Part shown: positions 49,789 to 63,476 of the stretch, piece after piece | Layout: each line of letters opens with the position of its first letter | How positions within the stretch are numbered: the stretch's first letter is position 1 | Translations under genes and position numbers: made by a program | NCBI GenBank assembly: GCA_963556495.2 | Contig: OY747702.1 | Coordinates: 27,380,403-27,444,402, forward strand | Direction: 5' to 3' | DNA length: 64,000 nucleotides | Origin: Valencia hispanica | Taxonomy: Eukaryota > Chordata > Actinopteri > Cyprinodontiformes > Valenciidae | Notes under the pieces: generated by a model | The model's database searches: none | Seen by the model: only the letters and a program-made list of their open reading frames with translations | Told to the model about the DNA's origin: nothing

Positions 49789-51379
49789 CAGGTCCTTCTC
49801 AAAAAATTAGCATATTGTGATAAAGTTCATTATTTTCCATAATGTAATGATAAAAATTAAACTTTCATATATTTTAGATTCATTGCACACCAACTGAAAT
49901 ATTTCAGGTCTTTTATTTTTTTTAAACTGGTGGTTTTGGCATACAGCTCATGAAAAAAATGAGCATATCATGAAAAGGTTCTCTAAACGAGCTATTAACC
50001 TAATCATCTGAATCAACTAATTAACTCTAAACACCTGCAAAAGATTCCTGAGGCTTTTAAAAACTCCCAGCCTGGTTCATTACTCAAAACCGCAATCATG
50101 GGTAAGACTGCAGACCTGACTGCTGCCCAGAAGGCCATCATTGACACCCTCAAGCAAGAGGGTAAGACACAGAAAGAAATTTCTGAACGAATAGGCTGTT
50201 CCCAGAGTGCTGTATCAAGGCACCTCAGTGGGAAGTCTGGGGGAAGGAAAAAGTGTGGCAGAAAACGCTGCACAACGAGAAGAGGTGACCGGACCCTGAG
50301 GAAGATTGTGGAGAAGGACCGATTCCAGACCTTGGGGGACCTGCGAAAGCAGTGGACTGAGTCTGGAGTAGAAACATCCAGAGCCACTGTGCACAGGCGT
50401 GTGCAGGAAATGGGCTACAGGTGCCGCATTCCCCAGGTCAAGCCACTTTTGAACCAGAAACAGCGGCAGAAGCGCCTGACCTGGGCTACAGAGAAGCAGC
50501 ACTGGACTGTTGTTCAGTGGTCCAAAGTACTTTTTTCGGATGAAAGCAAATTTGGCATGTCATTCGGAAATCAAGGTACCAGAGTCTGGAGGAAGACTGG
50601 GGAGAAGGAAATGCCAAAATGCCTGAAGTCCAGTGTCAAGTACCCACAGTCAGTGATGGTCTGGGGTGCCATGTCAGCTGCTGGTGTTGGTCCACTGTGT
50701 TTTATCAAGGGCAGGGTCAATGCAGCTTGCTATCAGGAGATTTTGGAGCACTTCATGCTTCCATCTGCTGAAAAGCTTTATGGAGATGAAGATTTCATTT
50801 TTCAGCACGACCTGGCACCTGCTCACAGTGCCAAAACCACTGGTAAATGGTTTACTGACCATGGTATTACTGTGCTCAATTGGCCTGCCAACTCTCCTGA
50901 CCTGAACCCCATAGAGAATCTGTGGGATGTTGTGAAGAGGAAGTTGAGAGACGCAAGACCCAACACTCTGGATGAGCTTAAGGCCGCTATCGAAGCATCC
51001 TGGGCCTCCATAACACCTCAGGAGTGCCACAGGCTGATTGCCTCCATGCCACGCCGCATTGAAGCAGTCATTTCTGCAAAAGGATTCCCGATCAAGTAAT
51101 GAGTGCATAACTGAACATAATTATTTGAAGGTTGACTTTTTTTGTATTAAAAACACTTTTCTTTTATTGGTCGGATGAAATATGCTAATTTTTTGAGATA
51201 GGAATTTTGGGTTTTCATGAGCTGTATGCCAAAATCATCAGTTTTAAAACGATAAAAGACCTGAAATATTTCAGTTGGTGTGCAATGAATCTAAAATATA
51301 TGAAAGTTTAATTTGTATCATTACATTATGGAAAAGAATGAACTTTATCACAATATGCTAATTTTTTGAGAAGGACCTG
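49789..51379 (+). mobile_element. Tc1-type element with an intact transposase gene
   Basis: TA at 49787-49788 and 51380-51381 flank inverted ends caggtccttctcaaaaaatt. It is inserted in the second-level Tc1 element at gttcTAttttgg. Relative to its dead sibling at 30,063-31,655, the left arm has lost about 24 bases that hold the inner copy of the tctcaaaaaattagcatat direct repeat. The right arm keeps both copies. The coding region is uninterrupted. Confidence 0.93.
50098..51099 (+). CDS. Tc1-type DD34E transposase, 333 residues, uninterrupted
   Basis: A cut-and-paste transposase. The N-terminal paired helix-turn-helix (TAAQKAIIDTLKQEGKTQKE, CSQSAVSRHL) is followed by a basic linker with GRKKCGRKR, which could act as a nuclear signal. 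A second helix-turn-helix (SRATVHRRVQEMGY) comes next. The catalytic domain has Asp in LFSDESKF, Asp in FQHDLAPAHSA and Glu in SPDLNPIENLW. The last two are separated by 34 residues, giving DD34E. Length is normal for the family and no frameshift or stop was seen. It begins 309 bases inside the element. Whether it is expressed or active cannot be told from sequence. Confidence 0.92.
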   Translation: MGKTADLTAAQKAIIDTLKQEGKTQKEISERIGCSQSAVSRHLSGKSGGRKKCGRKRCTTRRGDRTLRKIVEKDRFQTLGDLRKQWTESGVETSRATVHRRVQEMGYRCRIPQVKPLLNQKQRQKRLTWATEKQHWTVVQWSKVLFSDESKFGMSFGNQGTRVWRKTGEKEMPKCLKSSVKYPQSVMVWGAMSAAGVGPLCFIKGRVNAACYQEILEHFMLPSAEKLYGDEDFIFQHDLAPAHSAKTTGKWFTDHGITVLNWPANSPDLNPIENLWDVVKRKLRDARPNTLDELKAAIEASWASITPQECHRLIASMPRRIEAVISAKGFPIK

Positions 51380-53189
51380 TATTTTGGTCTCATCTGAACA
51401 CATGACTTTCTCCCATGCCTCCTCTGGATCATCCAGATGGTCATTGGCAAACTTCAGACGGGCCAGGATATATGATGACGTGAGCAGGGGAACTTTCCAT
51501 GCAATGAATGATTTTAGACCATGACAGCGTAGTGTTACCGACAGTAACCTTTGAAACTGTGGTCCCAGCTCTCTCCGTATCATTGAGTGTGTAGTTCTGG
51601 GCTGATTCCTCACCTTTCTTATCATCAGTGATAACCTACCAGGTGAGATCTTGCATTGATCCCCAGTCCGAGGGAGACCGTCATCTTTAGCCTCTTCCAT
51701 TTTCTTACAACTGCTCCAACAGTTGATCTATTTTCACCAAGCTGCTTGGCAATTGCCCCTTAGCCCTTTCCAGCCTCGTGAAGGTCTACAATTTTTACTC
51801 TGGTGTCTTTTGACAGCTATTTGGTGTTGCCCATGGTAGAAGTTGGAGTCTGACTGACTGTGGGGCGGACAGGTGTCTCTAACTTTTTGGTCTTCCCAAA
51901 AAGAGTATATCCAGTTTACAACTCCTACAAAACTCAGTAGCACGTGTCCTGATGAAGACCAGGAGGCGGAAACACATTACACATGGCCTCCCCTTACATT
52001 TTAGGATAGATTCTAAGGTTCTTTTAATGGTTTTTAAGTGTCTTAATGGCAGTGTTGGGTGTAACGCGTTACAAAGTAACTAGTTACTGTAATTTTTGTA
52101 ACGTAGTAGTGTAACGCGTTACTGCGGCAAACACTGTAATGACATTACAATTACTTTCGAAAATATGATGTCGTTACTCGTTCTTTAACCTGTTCCACCC
52201 CACAGCCCCACCGCTGGGTCGCTGTGGGGGAAGGGCGGGGAAATGTCCGAATTTAGTTGACCTGTGGTCACTGATTGCTAAATATGTCCTATCATTATAA
52301 ACCTCAGAATCTCAGCTAAAGACTCATATAAATCTTTTCTGTGACCTCCAAAACCAGAAAAAATAAAAAGCAATTAAAGGAACAGTTGTGCTATTTTGCG
52401 GTTTTTACATGAACACATTCAACCGAATCTGTCGGTCACTCTGCCAAACAGAACCGAGCAAACTTTGCCTTCTCTGAAAGCCAGCATCTCACAGATTCTA
52501 AAGCTGCCAATTTCATCACGCTACGTGCAAATTTCAGCAAATGAGCAGCAAAATAATCCCAAAAATATGTACAGCATTTGAAAAACTAGATCATAAATTT
52601 TTTCTTACCTTTGTTTTTTCCTTCCTGAAAAGAATAATCCACCATGATATGACTGTATTTCCAAAATAACTAAAATATCCAGTGTGTATTTAGAAAAGAA
52701 AAAGTAAAAAAAACGTAATCCTTTGCCATTATTTTTTATATTTGATTCGAGGAGGCTCGACCTTGTCTGACATGCGCACTGTGAACTTTCCCCATGTAAA
52801 CATTTGCTTTGTCCAATCTGCTTCAAAGTTCTGATGTCAGCATGATTCTATAGAATCTTACAATTCTAACCATATGTCTATCATCCAAATCGGCCAATAG
52901 AAACTGGACTTGCAGCTCTGCGTAATTCTAAAAAAAGATATTTTGTTTACCTCGGGGGCGAGCGCTGTGACGCAGTTACGCGCAGGTGATCAGGTGAGCA
53001 GATGAGCAGGTGACGACTCAGCTTCGATCGTTTTGTTTGCGTCATCATCACTGACGAAGCCCTGGCGGTTATTTGGAATGATAGTTCATTGGAGGTTTGT
53101 GTTGAGGACTTGTCATCAGAAGAGGAAAACTTTTACCGGAGGAAGAGAGGTAAATGGCTGACAGAGCTATTAGCATTAGCTAGTTGGGA

Positions 53190-54657
53190 CACCAACTAGC
53201 TGGTTTTTGGTGCAATATCTACATAGGTGTATAGAGGCCCATTTCCAGCAACTATCACTCCAGTGTTCTAATGGTACAATGTGTTTGCTCATTGGCTCAG
53301 AAGGCTAATTGATGATTAGAAAACCCTTGTGCAATCATGTTCACACATCTGAAAACAGTTTAGCTCGGTACAGAAGCTACAAAACTGACCTTCCTTTGAG
53401 CAGATTGAGTTTCTGGAGCATCACATTTGTGGGGTCAATTAAACGCTCAAAATGGCCAGAAAAAGATAACTTTCATCTGAAACTCGACAGTCTATTCTTG
53501 TTCTTAGAAATGAAGGCTATTCCATGTGAGAAATTGCTAAGAAATTGAAGATTTCCTACAACGGTGTGTACTACTCCCTTCAGAGGACAGCACAAACAGG
53601 CTCTAACCAGAGTAGAAAAAGAAGTGGGAGGCCGCGTTGCACAACTGAGCAAGAAGATAAGTACATTAGAGTCTCTAGTTTGAGAAACAGACGCCTCACA
53701 GGTCCCCAACTGGCATCTTCATTAAATAGTACCCGCAAAACACCAGTGTCAACATCTACAGTGAAGAGGCGGCTGCAGGATTCTGTGCTTCAGGGCAGAG
53801 TGGCAAAGAAAAAGCCATATCTGAGACTGGCCAATAAAAGAAAAAGATTAAGATGGGCAAAAGAACACAGACATTGGACAGAGGAAGACTGGAAAAAAGT
53901 GTTGTGGACGGATGAATCCAAGTTTGAGGTGTTTGGATCACAAAGAAGAACGTTTGTGAGACGCAGAACAACTGAAAAGATGCTGGAAGAATGCCTGACG
54001 CCATCTGTTAAGCATGGTGGAGGTAATGTGATGGTCTGGGGTTGCTTTGGTGCTGGTAAGGTGGGAGATTTGTACAGGGTAAAAGGGATTCTGAATAAGG
54101 AAGGCTATCACTCCATTTTGCAACGCCATGCCATACCCAGTGGACAGCGCTTGATTGGAGCCAATTTCATCCTACAACAGGACAATGATCCAAAACACAC
54201 CTCCAAATTGTGCAAGAACTATTTAGAGAAGAAGCAGGCAGCTGGTATTCTATCGGTAATGGAGTGGCCAGCGCAGTCACCAGATTTGAACCCCATTGAG
54301 CTGTTGTGGGAGCAGCTTGACCGTATGGTACGCAAGAAGTGCCCATCCAACCAATCCAAATTGTGGGAGCTGCTTCTAGAAGCGTGGGGTGCAATTTCTC
54401 CAGATTACCTCAACAAATTAACAGCTAGAATGCCAAAGGTCTGCAATGCTGTAATTGCTGCAAATGGAGGATTCTTTGACGAAAGCAAAGTTTGATGTAA
54501 AAAAAATCTTATTTCAAATACAAATCATTATTTCTAACCTTGTCAATGTCTTAACTCTATTTTCTATTCATTTCACAACGTATGGTGGTGAATAAGTGTG
54601 ACTTTTCATGGAAAACACAAAATTGTTTGGGTGACCCCAAACTTTTGAACGGTAGTG
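53190..54657 (+). mobile_element. Tc1-type element inside the hAT element
   Basis: The right end reads ...ccaaacttttgaacggtagtg followed by TA at 54658. The left end could not be matched and may be lost. The starting wording (gcaatatctacataggtgta) is internal sequence of this fish Tc1 family as I remember it. The transposase is nearly complete (next entry). Confidence 0.8.
53452..54495 (+). pseudogene. Tc1-type transposase broken by two N-terminal stops
   Basis: The frame starts at ATG 53452 (MARKR) and is cut by TAA at 53467-53469 and TGA near 53,527. Both fit single-base changes of sense codons in the first helix-turn-helix. From 53,545 the frame is open for 316 residues: RSGRPRCTTEQED, SKFEVFGSQRRTF with Asp in WTDESK, Asp in LQQDNDPKHTS and Glu in SPDLNPIELLW. 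The catalytic domain is therefore intact while DNA recognition is cut off from it. Confidence 0.88.
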
Positions 54658-56165
<1,508 letters not shown>

Positions 56166-56167
56166 AT

Positions 56168-56255
<88 letters not shown>

Positions 56256-57045
56256 CTCTTTTTCTGTCATAATATTCTTTTAGTCACCTCGGCATTCATT
56301 TCAGGTATGATGTTTTAGAACGATGCAAGAGTAGTGTAACTAGTAATGTAACTAAGTTACTTTCCCAAAAAAGTAACTAAGTAATGTAAGGGATTACTTT
56401 TATGAGAAGTAATTTGTAATGGATTACTTTTTTTGAGTAACTTCCCCAACACTGCTTAATGGTCTTGGGCCTTCTTATCTCTCTGAACTGCTTTTACCAT
56501 ATAAACCTTCGTGGTCTCTGCTTTCCTCTGGCACCCGTCTCCTTGTCACCCCAAAAGTCAGGACATACACTCACGGTGAGCCGTCTTTCCAGAACAACGG
56601 CCCTCACCTCTGGAACAGGCTGCCAGAGGACCTCAGGGCCGCAGAGAACATTCATGTTTTTAAGAGCAGGCTCAAGACTCACCTTTTTAGCCTAGCTTTT
56701 AACTGATTATTATTTATTATTGTCTGTTTCTCCAGGTGGAGCTTGGGTCGGTGCCTCGGTTTCTGCTATTGATGTACAGCTGCCGGTGCAGATGGCTCCT
56801 CTGATGGCATTTCCTTGCATGGTTCATCTGCACTGGGCCCAATGTCCTTTTTTACTTTTGCTTTTAACTGTGTGTGCATAGGAGTTGGGTTGGGAGGAGG
56901 GGGGTATAACTGTGACCATGCTTTTAAATCTGTGGGGGAAGGACAGGAATGTAGTTTTATCTGGGGTCATTTTAATCTGTAAAGCACTTTGTGATGCAAT
57001 TCTTGTATGAAAAGCACTTTATAAATAAAGTTTGATATGATTTAA

Positions 57046-58465
57046 AGGGGACATATCATGAAAATTCCACTTTTTTAGCCCTTAAATGCTTTGTGTAGTG
57101 AATTTAGTGTCTAGGAGTGCAAAAAGCATACCTTTGTCACTCCATGTGTTGTGGAGATATTTTTGTAAAATGTTTTGGGTAATATTTTTTAAGCTGTTCA
57201 GTTTTCTCTATTATCTATTACGTTTTTTGAACTATTACGTCACAGTACTTGCACTAGAACTGCCAAACTTGGTCATAGATTTCCGCCTTAACGCTGAGCG
57301 AATCCACCATCTTTATTTCTCGCTGTGAGTTTGTAGTCCAAGTTTAGGGATGCCGAAAGTACACGTGTCAAAATGTTCTGTTGTTGTCTGTATTAACCCG
57401 CACAACTCTTTACACCGTCTCCCAGCATCAGAACCACTTCGAAGTGCATGGTTATTTTCAATGGTAATGTGCCCGAATCTGTGGCTAAAGTGTTTTTTGT
57501 TTGCGCCAAACACCTCAAAGACGAGTGCTTCAGTAACCTCCACCAGTATCAACAAGGGTTTTCTGAAAGACTTGGTCTTATCGAGGGTTCAATCCCTTCT
57601 GAATATGAAAATGGTGGACACAGCACAGTGGTAAGCTCAAATTAACGCTAAAATGACAGCAAACTGTATTTATGGACATTCATTTAATGCCTCTTGGACA
57701 TTGTTTTGATAGCATTAGCATCAGAATTTTTGCTCTTGTTAGCGGTATGTGCTGGATGTTTTAGCTGTCATCACAGGTAAAAACATAGTTTAATAATTTT
57801 TGTATAATTTATTACGTATGCCTATCTGGTTACCTACCCGTGTCTGTGTTCAGAAAGAGTTTGTTGATTGTAAAAGTGGACAGGTTCATATGATACTTTG
57901 AAATTGCTAACATTTTTCCCTTTCTTCATGTAGTATACCTGCTTAGAAAACAAAGTTGTCATGATTTAGTTTAATGTTTTCTCTTCATATCATAAGAAAA
58001 CCCACTTTTTATAGCTTTGAAGTTCATATTGTTTTAGCTGTGGTATTTCAGATCGATGTAAAGCATAGCACATTACTATTTTTTAAACGAGGTTTTGGGT
58101 CATTAAACCGTCGTCTTTTTTGTTAGTGTCTCTTCCGACATAAAAAAAATTGTCGAATATAAAGTTTCTGCAGTGCTACGTTGCCGGTTCTCTATCAAAC
58201 TACAAAATGGCTGAATGGGGTGGAGTGGAAGGTTCAGCGACCTGGAGGGGGGCGTGGTATGCAGGACGTCCTACACGTTTAAAGGGACCGCACCAAAACG
58301 AGTCATTCTGCAGAACCTGTTCAGACAACTGGGGTAGAAGAAAAGCCTATAGATCTACTATCATAAAAAAATTCCGACCTAATAACTGCAGTTCCACTAT
58401 TTATAGACCACAACTAAATGATTTAGATGTAAAAAGGAAGAATTTAAAAGCATGATATGTCCACT
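57046..58465. mobile_element. TTAA-flanked element with a THAP-like ORF (Kolobok-like)
   Basis: TTAA at 57042-57045 and 58466-58469 flank inverted ends aggggacatatcatg and (minus strand) agtggacatatcatgc. A + strand ORF at 57,350-57,640, broken by one frameshift near 57,460, begins MPKVHVSKCSVVVC and has SLHRLPASEPLRSAWL. A later CAKH completes a C-C...C-H pattern like a THAP zinc finger. THAP plus TTAA points to Kolobok rather than piggyBac, from family knowledge. No catalytic domain was seen. Confidence 0.65.
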
Positions 58466-59464
58466 TTAACGAGCTCAGACAGGTGCTACTAATTTAAATT
58501 AATAAGTGGAGTAGAGGTGGACTTTTTAAAGGCAGAGTAACAGGTCTTTGAGAGACAGAAATCTTGCTGATTGCCAGGTGTTCAAATACTTATGTGCAGC
58601 AATAAAATACAAATATATTCTTCAAAGGTCAGACAATGTGATTTCCTGAATAAATAAAAAAAAGCGTTCTCTCACAGTGGAAATGCACCTAGAATGTACA
58701 TTTCTGACTCCTCCATAATTTCTAAGTGGGAGAACTTGCATAATTGCAGGGTGTTCAAATACTTATGTTCCTCACTATATTTCTGTTAGTGGTGCACTTT
58801 TTCACTCAACACTTTTTCCATCCATTCAACTTTCTATGAAAGTAAGTGAACAATTAGCTGTTTTAGCAATGACCTTTTGTGACTTTCTCTTCTTGTGGAG
58901 GGTGCCAATGACTGTCTTCTATAAGCTAGTCAACCCGACGGTCTTTCCCATGATTGTGTGGGCCATACTTGCATATTTTGTATGCATTAAAAATGCTTAT
59001 TTTCTAGGCACTTATTTTCAAGGCACCGAATTTGGAGGTTTTCATTATCTGCAAGCAATCATCATCCAAAAACTAAACAATTAGGGCTTGAAATACTTTA
59101 CTGTGTAATTATTCTCTATAATATATCACTTTCTGAAATGAGTGACAAAAATACAGAACTTTTTCATGACATTCTAATGTTTTGAGATGTTCCTGTAGTT
59201 GATACCATCGTTATGATTAATAGGTTTCGTTATTATCTCATCTGGAAGGTTCATAAAAGCTTTAAATCAGAAGCTTAAGTGTTCACATAAAGCAGAAACT
59301 GTGAGATACAGTTAATCTGTCATGTGGAGTCCCTCAGGGTTTTGTTTTTGGCCCTTTAGAAAACATAATTGCATATTGGGATATCATTTTTCACATTTAT
59401 GCCAATGATATCTCTCGGTTCAGTTTAGTGTCAATTCACAACACATGTAATCTCAAATTCAGTT

Positions 59465-60358
59465 CAATTCAAATTCAAAAATACTTTATTGATCCCAGAG
59501 GGAAATTAAGTGTTGTTGTAACTCATACAACTAATTCTTTAAAGAGTTGTAGATGATGATGGCTGTGGGCAGGAAAGATTTACTGTAGCGGTCTGTGTTG
59601 CCGCGAAACTAAAGAAGCCTCCGACTGAAGACGCTCTGTTGTTGTATATCTGTCTCATGAAGAGGATGCTCAGGGTTGTCCATAATTTTTTTGATTTTAT
59701 GAAGAATCCTTCTTTGCATCATCATCTCCAGATGTTTCACAGTTGTCCCCAGAACAGAACCAGCCTTCTTTATCAGGTTGTTTAGCCTATTTAAGTCCCT
59801 GGCTCTGATGCTGCTATCCCAACAGATGACGGCTGAAGAGATTACACTCTCCACAACAGACTTGGAGAAGATCTGCACCATCTTGCTGCAAACCTTGAAG
59901 GACCTAAGCTTCCTCAAGAAGTACAGTCTCCTCTGTCCATTCTTGTAGACGGTTTCACTGTTGCGCCTCCAGTCCAGTCTGTTGTCCAGGTGAACTTTGA
60001 GGTATTTATACTCCTCAACCACCTCCACTTCTTCACCCATAATGGAAACAGTGTTTGACTTATCCCTGTTTCTTCTGAAATCTACAATCATCTCATTTGT
60101 TTTGTTCACATTTAAGGTAAAATGCTTGTTTCCACACCATCTCACAAAGCGGTCCACCAGCTCTCTGTATTCAGCTTCTTGTCTATCTCTCATACACCCG
60201 ACAATTGCAGAGTCATCTGAGTATTTCTGCAGATGATAGGTCTCTGATTTGTACTGGAAGTCTGAGGTCTACAGAGTGAAAAGGAATGGTGAGAGTACGG
60301 TCCCCTGTGGGGCTCCTGTGCTGCTGACCACCTGGTTTGACACACAATTCTTCAGTTG
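59465..60358 (-). mobile_element. 5'-truncated non-LTR retrotransposon, sibling of 54,923-56,165
   Basis: It starts with the tail in antisense (aaatactttattgatcccag). The minus-strand frame 60,193-59,609 matches the sibling almost residue for residue (EEVEVVEEYKYLKVHLDNRL, LHKIKKIMDNPEHPLHETDI). Truncation occurs just upstream of the polymerase active site, near 60,358. Before it, 59,200-59,464 has no supported feature. Confidence 0.85.
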
Positions 60359-60534
60359 CCACCAATAAAAGGTTTCCAATTCCAAATAAACATTTTTTAC
60401 ACAATTTCTCTGGATTTTGTACTATAAACCTGCAGAAAGACACAGAAGTATTAGTTACAAATGAAGTGACATAATTGGTCACCTTTTTTACCACAAAGAT
60501 CAGAGACAGATGGGATATTTTTTCGTCAATCCCA

Positions 60535-60670
60535 GCGTACCAGTTGTCCAGGGTTTCGATTCCACCCTGCGGACATTTGCCAAATGTCTCTTCCCCCACC
60601 TCTCTCCCATTTCTACAAACTATCCACTGTCAATAAAGGCCACTGTGGCCACAAAAACGTTTAAAAAAAA
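60535..60670 (+). mobile_element. 5'-truncated SINE tail
   Basis: The stretch ending ccactgtcaataaaggccac then tgtggccacaaaaacg matches the tail of the minus-strand SINE at 23,946-24,115. The tRNA-like head is missing. From 60,671 to 61,430 nothing is supported. Confidence 0.55.
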
Positions 60671-61439
60671 TAAGAAGAATGTAAAAAAATCACAGCGCAC
60701 CACATGCATTAACCCCATCAGCTGAGCTGCAACATTCAGCTTAAAGCCTACTAATAACAGTGGTATGCAGTGGTAATGAGCAACATTATTATACTGCCTA
60801 ATGTGGCTGGTACCTGCATAAAGCGTGATGTTTCATGATCTAACGAGTGTCATTTTTCAGATCTCCAACCAACAAGGTGAAAAGACATACTGTGCTAATG
60901 ATAGTTTAAGTACAGAGCTTTTAGTTTGTGTCTTAACTGGTGATTTCTCAGATTGAGAAGGGCTTGACATCACTCTGACAGTATCAGATCGGTGCTTTTC
61001 TCTCCCTCCAGGAATTGTTGCATTCTTTCACAGAGCATTATGAAACTTTGTTTGAAAAATAATTTTTGTCAAATAAAAGTTGCAAAATTGTTAGCCCTTG
61101 CAAGAACAAAATGACATCCCTCTGTTCTTGTACCCTTGGTTTTGGAACTTTTGCAACTTTTTTTGAAACATTATCTTTACGGAATTTGTCAATGAATTGT
61201 GTCAGAAAACTGTTATATAAGATATGTAAGGGTTGTAGTGGCAGGGTCCGGTGAGGATTTCCTAGAACTTCTGTACTTTACTTGTCAAGCTTTGGAGCGC
61301 ATCTGTGGCTGCACTGTACAAAGACTGGAGGTGACAGATAGCTGCAGTTTAACCACTGATGCAGAAGAAGCGAGTCCGGGGAATTCCTCCTGCTGAAGCA
61401 ATCAGAAGAGCTGCCATTCAGAGTCTTGCCGAATTCTGA

Positions 61440-61570
61440 TCACTTCAATTAGAGAAATGTTACCATATTTCAAAACTTTGGCTGATGTGGCACTTATAAT
61501 TCCAGCGTCCAGTGTGGCAACAGAGCACAGTTCAGTGCTCCATGCCAAGAGATCACGCCACAGCAAGTGA
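61440..61570 (+). pseudogene. hAT transposase C-terminal dimerisation fragment
   Basis: The + strand reads KTLADVALIIPASSVATEHS followed by a degraded SVLHAKRSRHSK and a stop. This resembles the hAT C-terminal block (L...A...L..P.TSV..ERSFS.L...K). Only this block is seen and no element ends were found. Between 61,571 and 62,527 nothing is supported. Confidence 0.5.
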
Positions 61571-62527
61571 AAGGTTCATAATTAATACATGTATCTTATT
61601 AATCTGCTCAATGTGTGATGGCACGATGTGGATGTTCTGTTCAGTTTGTATGGATTGGATATTAATTTAAATGAATGACAATTAAATATTACTGAATGTG
61701 TCATTATTATCATTTTTAAAATTGACGAGTAAAAATAGGTTATGACCAGATTTATTGACCCCATCAGCCAAAATAACCAACAACAAAACATTGTAGTGTG
61801 ATCTCTGGTGCAGATATAACAAATTCTCAAGATGTTTTAACACACAAAAACTGCTTGGGGCTCAGTCTTAGGTCTTTTGTAGCCTCTAAGAGGTTTTTTT
61901 TTTTTTCTAATGTAGCCCTGTATTTAACTTTATCCACTTCCCAGTGTTTAAAGCTTGGGTTATTTTTTATTAGTATAACCCTGTTATGAACTTCTCCACA
62001 ACTTTCTTTCTTATCTGTCAGCTGTGTCTTTATGATGCTGTTTGTTCAATGATGTTCTCCAACAAACCTCTACAGCCTTCATAGGATAGCTAAAGTTAAA
62101 TTAGACACATGTAGACTATGTACTTTTCAGGTGACTTCTAAATGCAAACTGTTGTATTTTTATTTTGGACAACCTGTGGCTTGTGAGCCACATGTGGCTA
62201 TTGGGATTCTCCACAGTGGCTCCTAGGTCTCCAAAACTGACAAAGATAAAAGAATAGTGCTTTATGGACTGTTTCTAAATAGCGATGATAGTGATAAAGG
62301 ACAGGGTTTGCAATTTTTCTAAACTGTGTTTTTTTTCTGCCTAGAATATCTACAACTGAAAAACAATATTGGTGCAAAACTATAAAACAACGTGGTACTT
62401 TAATTAAACCATAGAGCAAACAAAGTTGGCATTTATAAAATCAATAAGCTCTTGATGGGTGGTAGCCTATTGGTTTTTGGCTTGGGACAAATGTTACTTA
62501 GGAGAAACAAGGGCAAATTTGGCTTTC

Positions 62528-62755
62528 CAATCTAATAAAGGGGACTGAATACAGCTGCCACACATTTCAGATTTTTATTTGTGAAAAAGTATGTGGAAGC
62601 CATGCACTGCTATCTATCCACTTAGACATTGTGCACTCCTTCATGCCTGTCTATAACATAAAATCACCCACCAAAGTACATTGAAGTTTGTCGTTGTGAC
62701 ATGAAAAATGTCACAAAAAAATGTCATGGGGTGTGAATACTGTGATGGGGCACTT
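62528..62755. mobile_element. Decayed Tc1-family end
   Basis: aaaggggactgaatacagct and the closing ggggtgtgaatactgtgatg match, loosely, the ends of the family remnant at 1,885-2,700. The stretch to 63,200 holds no supported feature. Confidence 0.35.
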
Positions 62756-63204
62756 GAATGATTTAATCTTATCCTGGGGTGCAGGAATACTATATATTCA
62801 TACATCTATAATGCAAATATGTGTACAAAACCCCCTAAAACAATATATTGAGCAGAGACTCTATCATGTTTAGTTATTTTTTCTGTTTTCAAGACAATCT
62901 AAACCATTATTAGGGAGTTGTTTTGCCACTCTAAGCATAGGCTAATGACCATGTGAGACACAACCAATGGCATTGCATATGTGAACTCTGAAATAAAAAC
63001 TGACATATGCCCATCAAAGAATATTGATGTATATTGAGTTTGATATATCTTTAGAGCTGCCTGAGAAGAGGACTAAAGCCAAACACGGTATGATCCTCTG
63101 TTTATTCTCTTCTGAGACTTTATTCTGTGACAAATGGACTTGTCTTAAACAAGCAACACTATCAGCTTTGCTCTACTTTCAGTGGAAGTGTTTGCCTCCT
63201 TCGG

Positions 63205-63476
63205 GCTGAACCAATCGCATACTAACATCCTCTGACGCGATCAGCCAATAGGAATCCTCGCGCTGTTGAGCCTGGATGCGCCATTTTACTGCGTCCACAG
63301 TCATCCGGCAAGATGGTCCTTTGCTTTGTTTCTTCTCACCGGAGTTATCTCGGCTTTTAGTCCTAAATTTTAGCTTCCACATCATCGAAACTAAGCACAC
63401 TGAATTGGACTGGGTTTCCTGGAGTAGAACCAAACCTCACTGCTGTCCGTCAGGAAATGACGACTGCTGAAAGCAG
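63205..63476 (+). promoter_or_regulatory. Probable promoter and first exon of an unidentified gene
   Basis: Two CCAAT boxes (accaatcgc near 63,210 and gccaatagg near 63,244) precede a more CpG-rich stretch. An ATG at 63457-63459 opens MTTAES and then meets a good donor (agcag|gtatgg, exon end 63476, phase 2). Shorter upstream ATG frames such as the one at 63,312 would then be uORFs. Six residues are too few to name the gene, which continues past 64,000. Confidence 0.4.
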
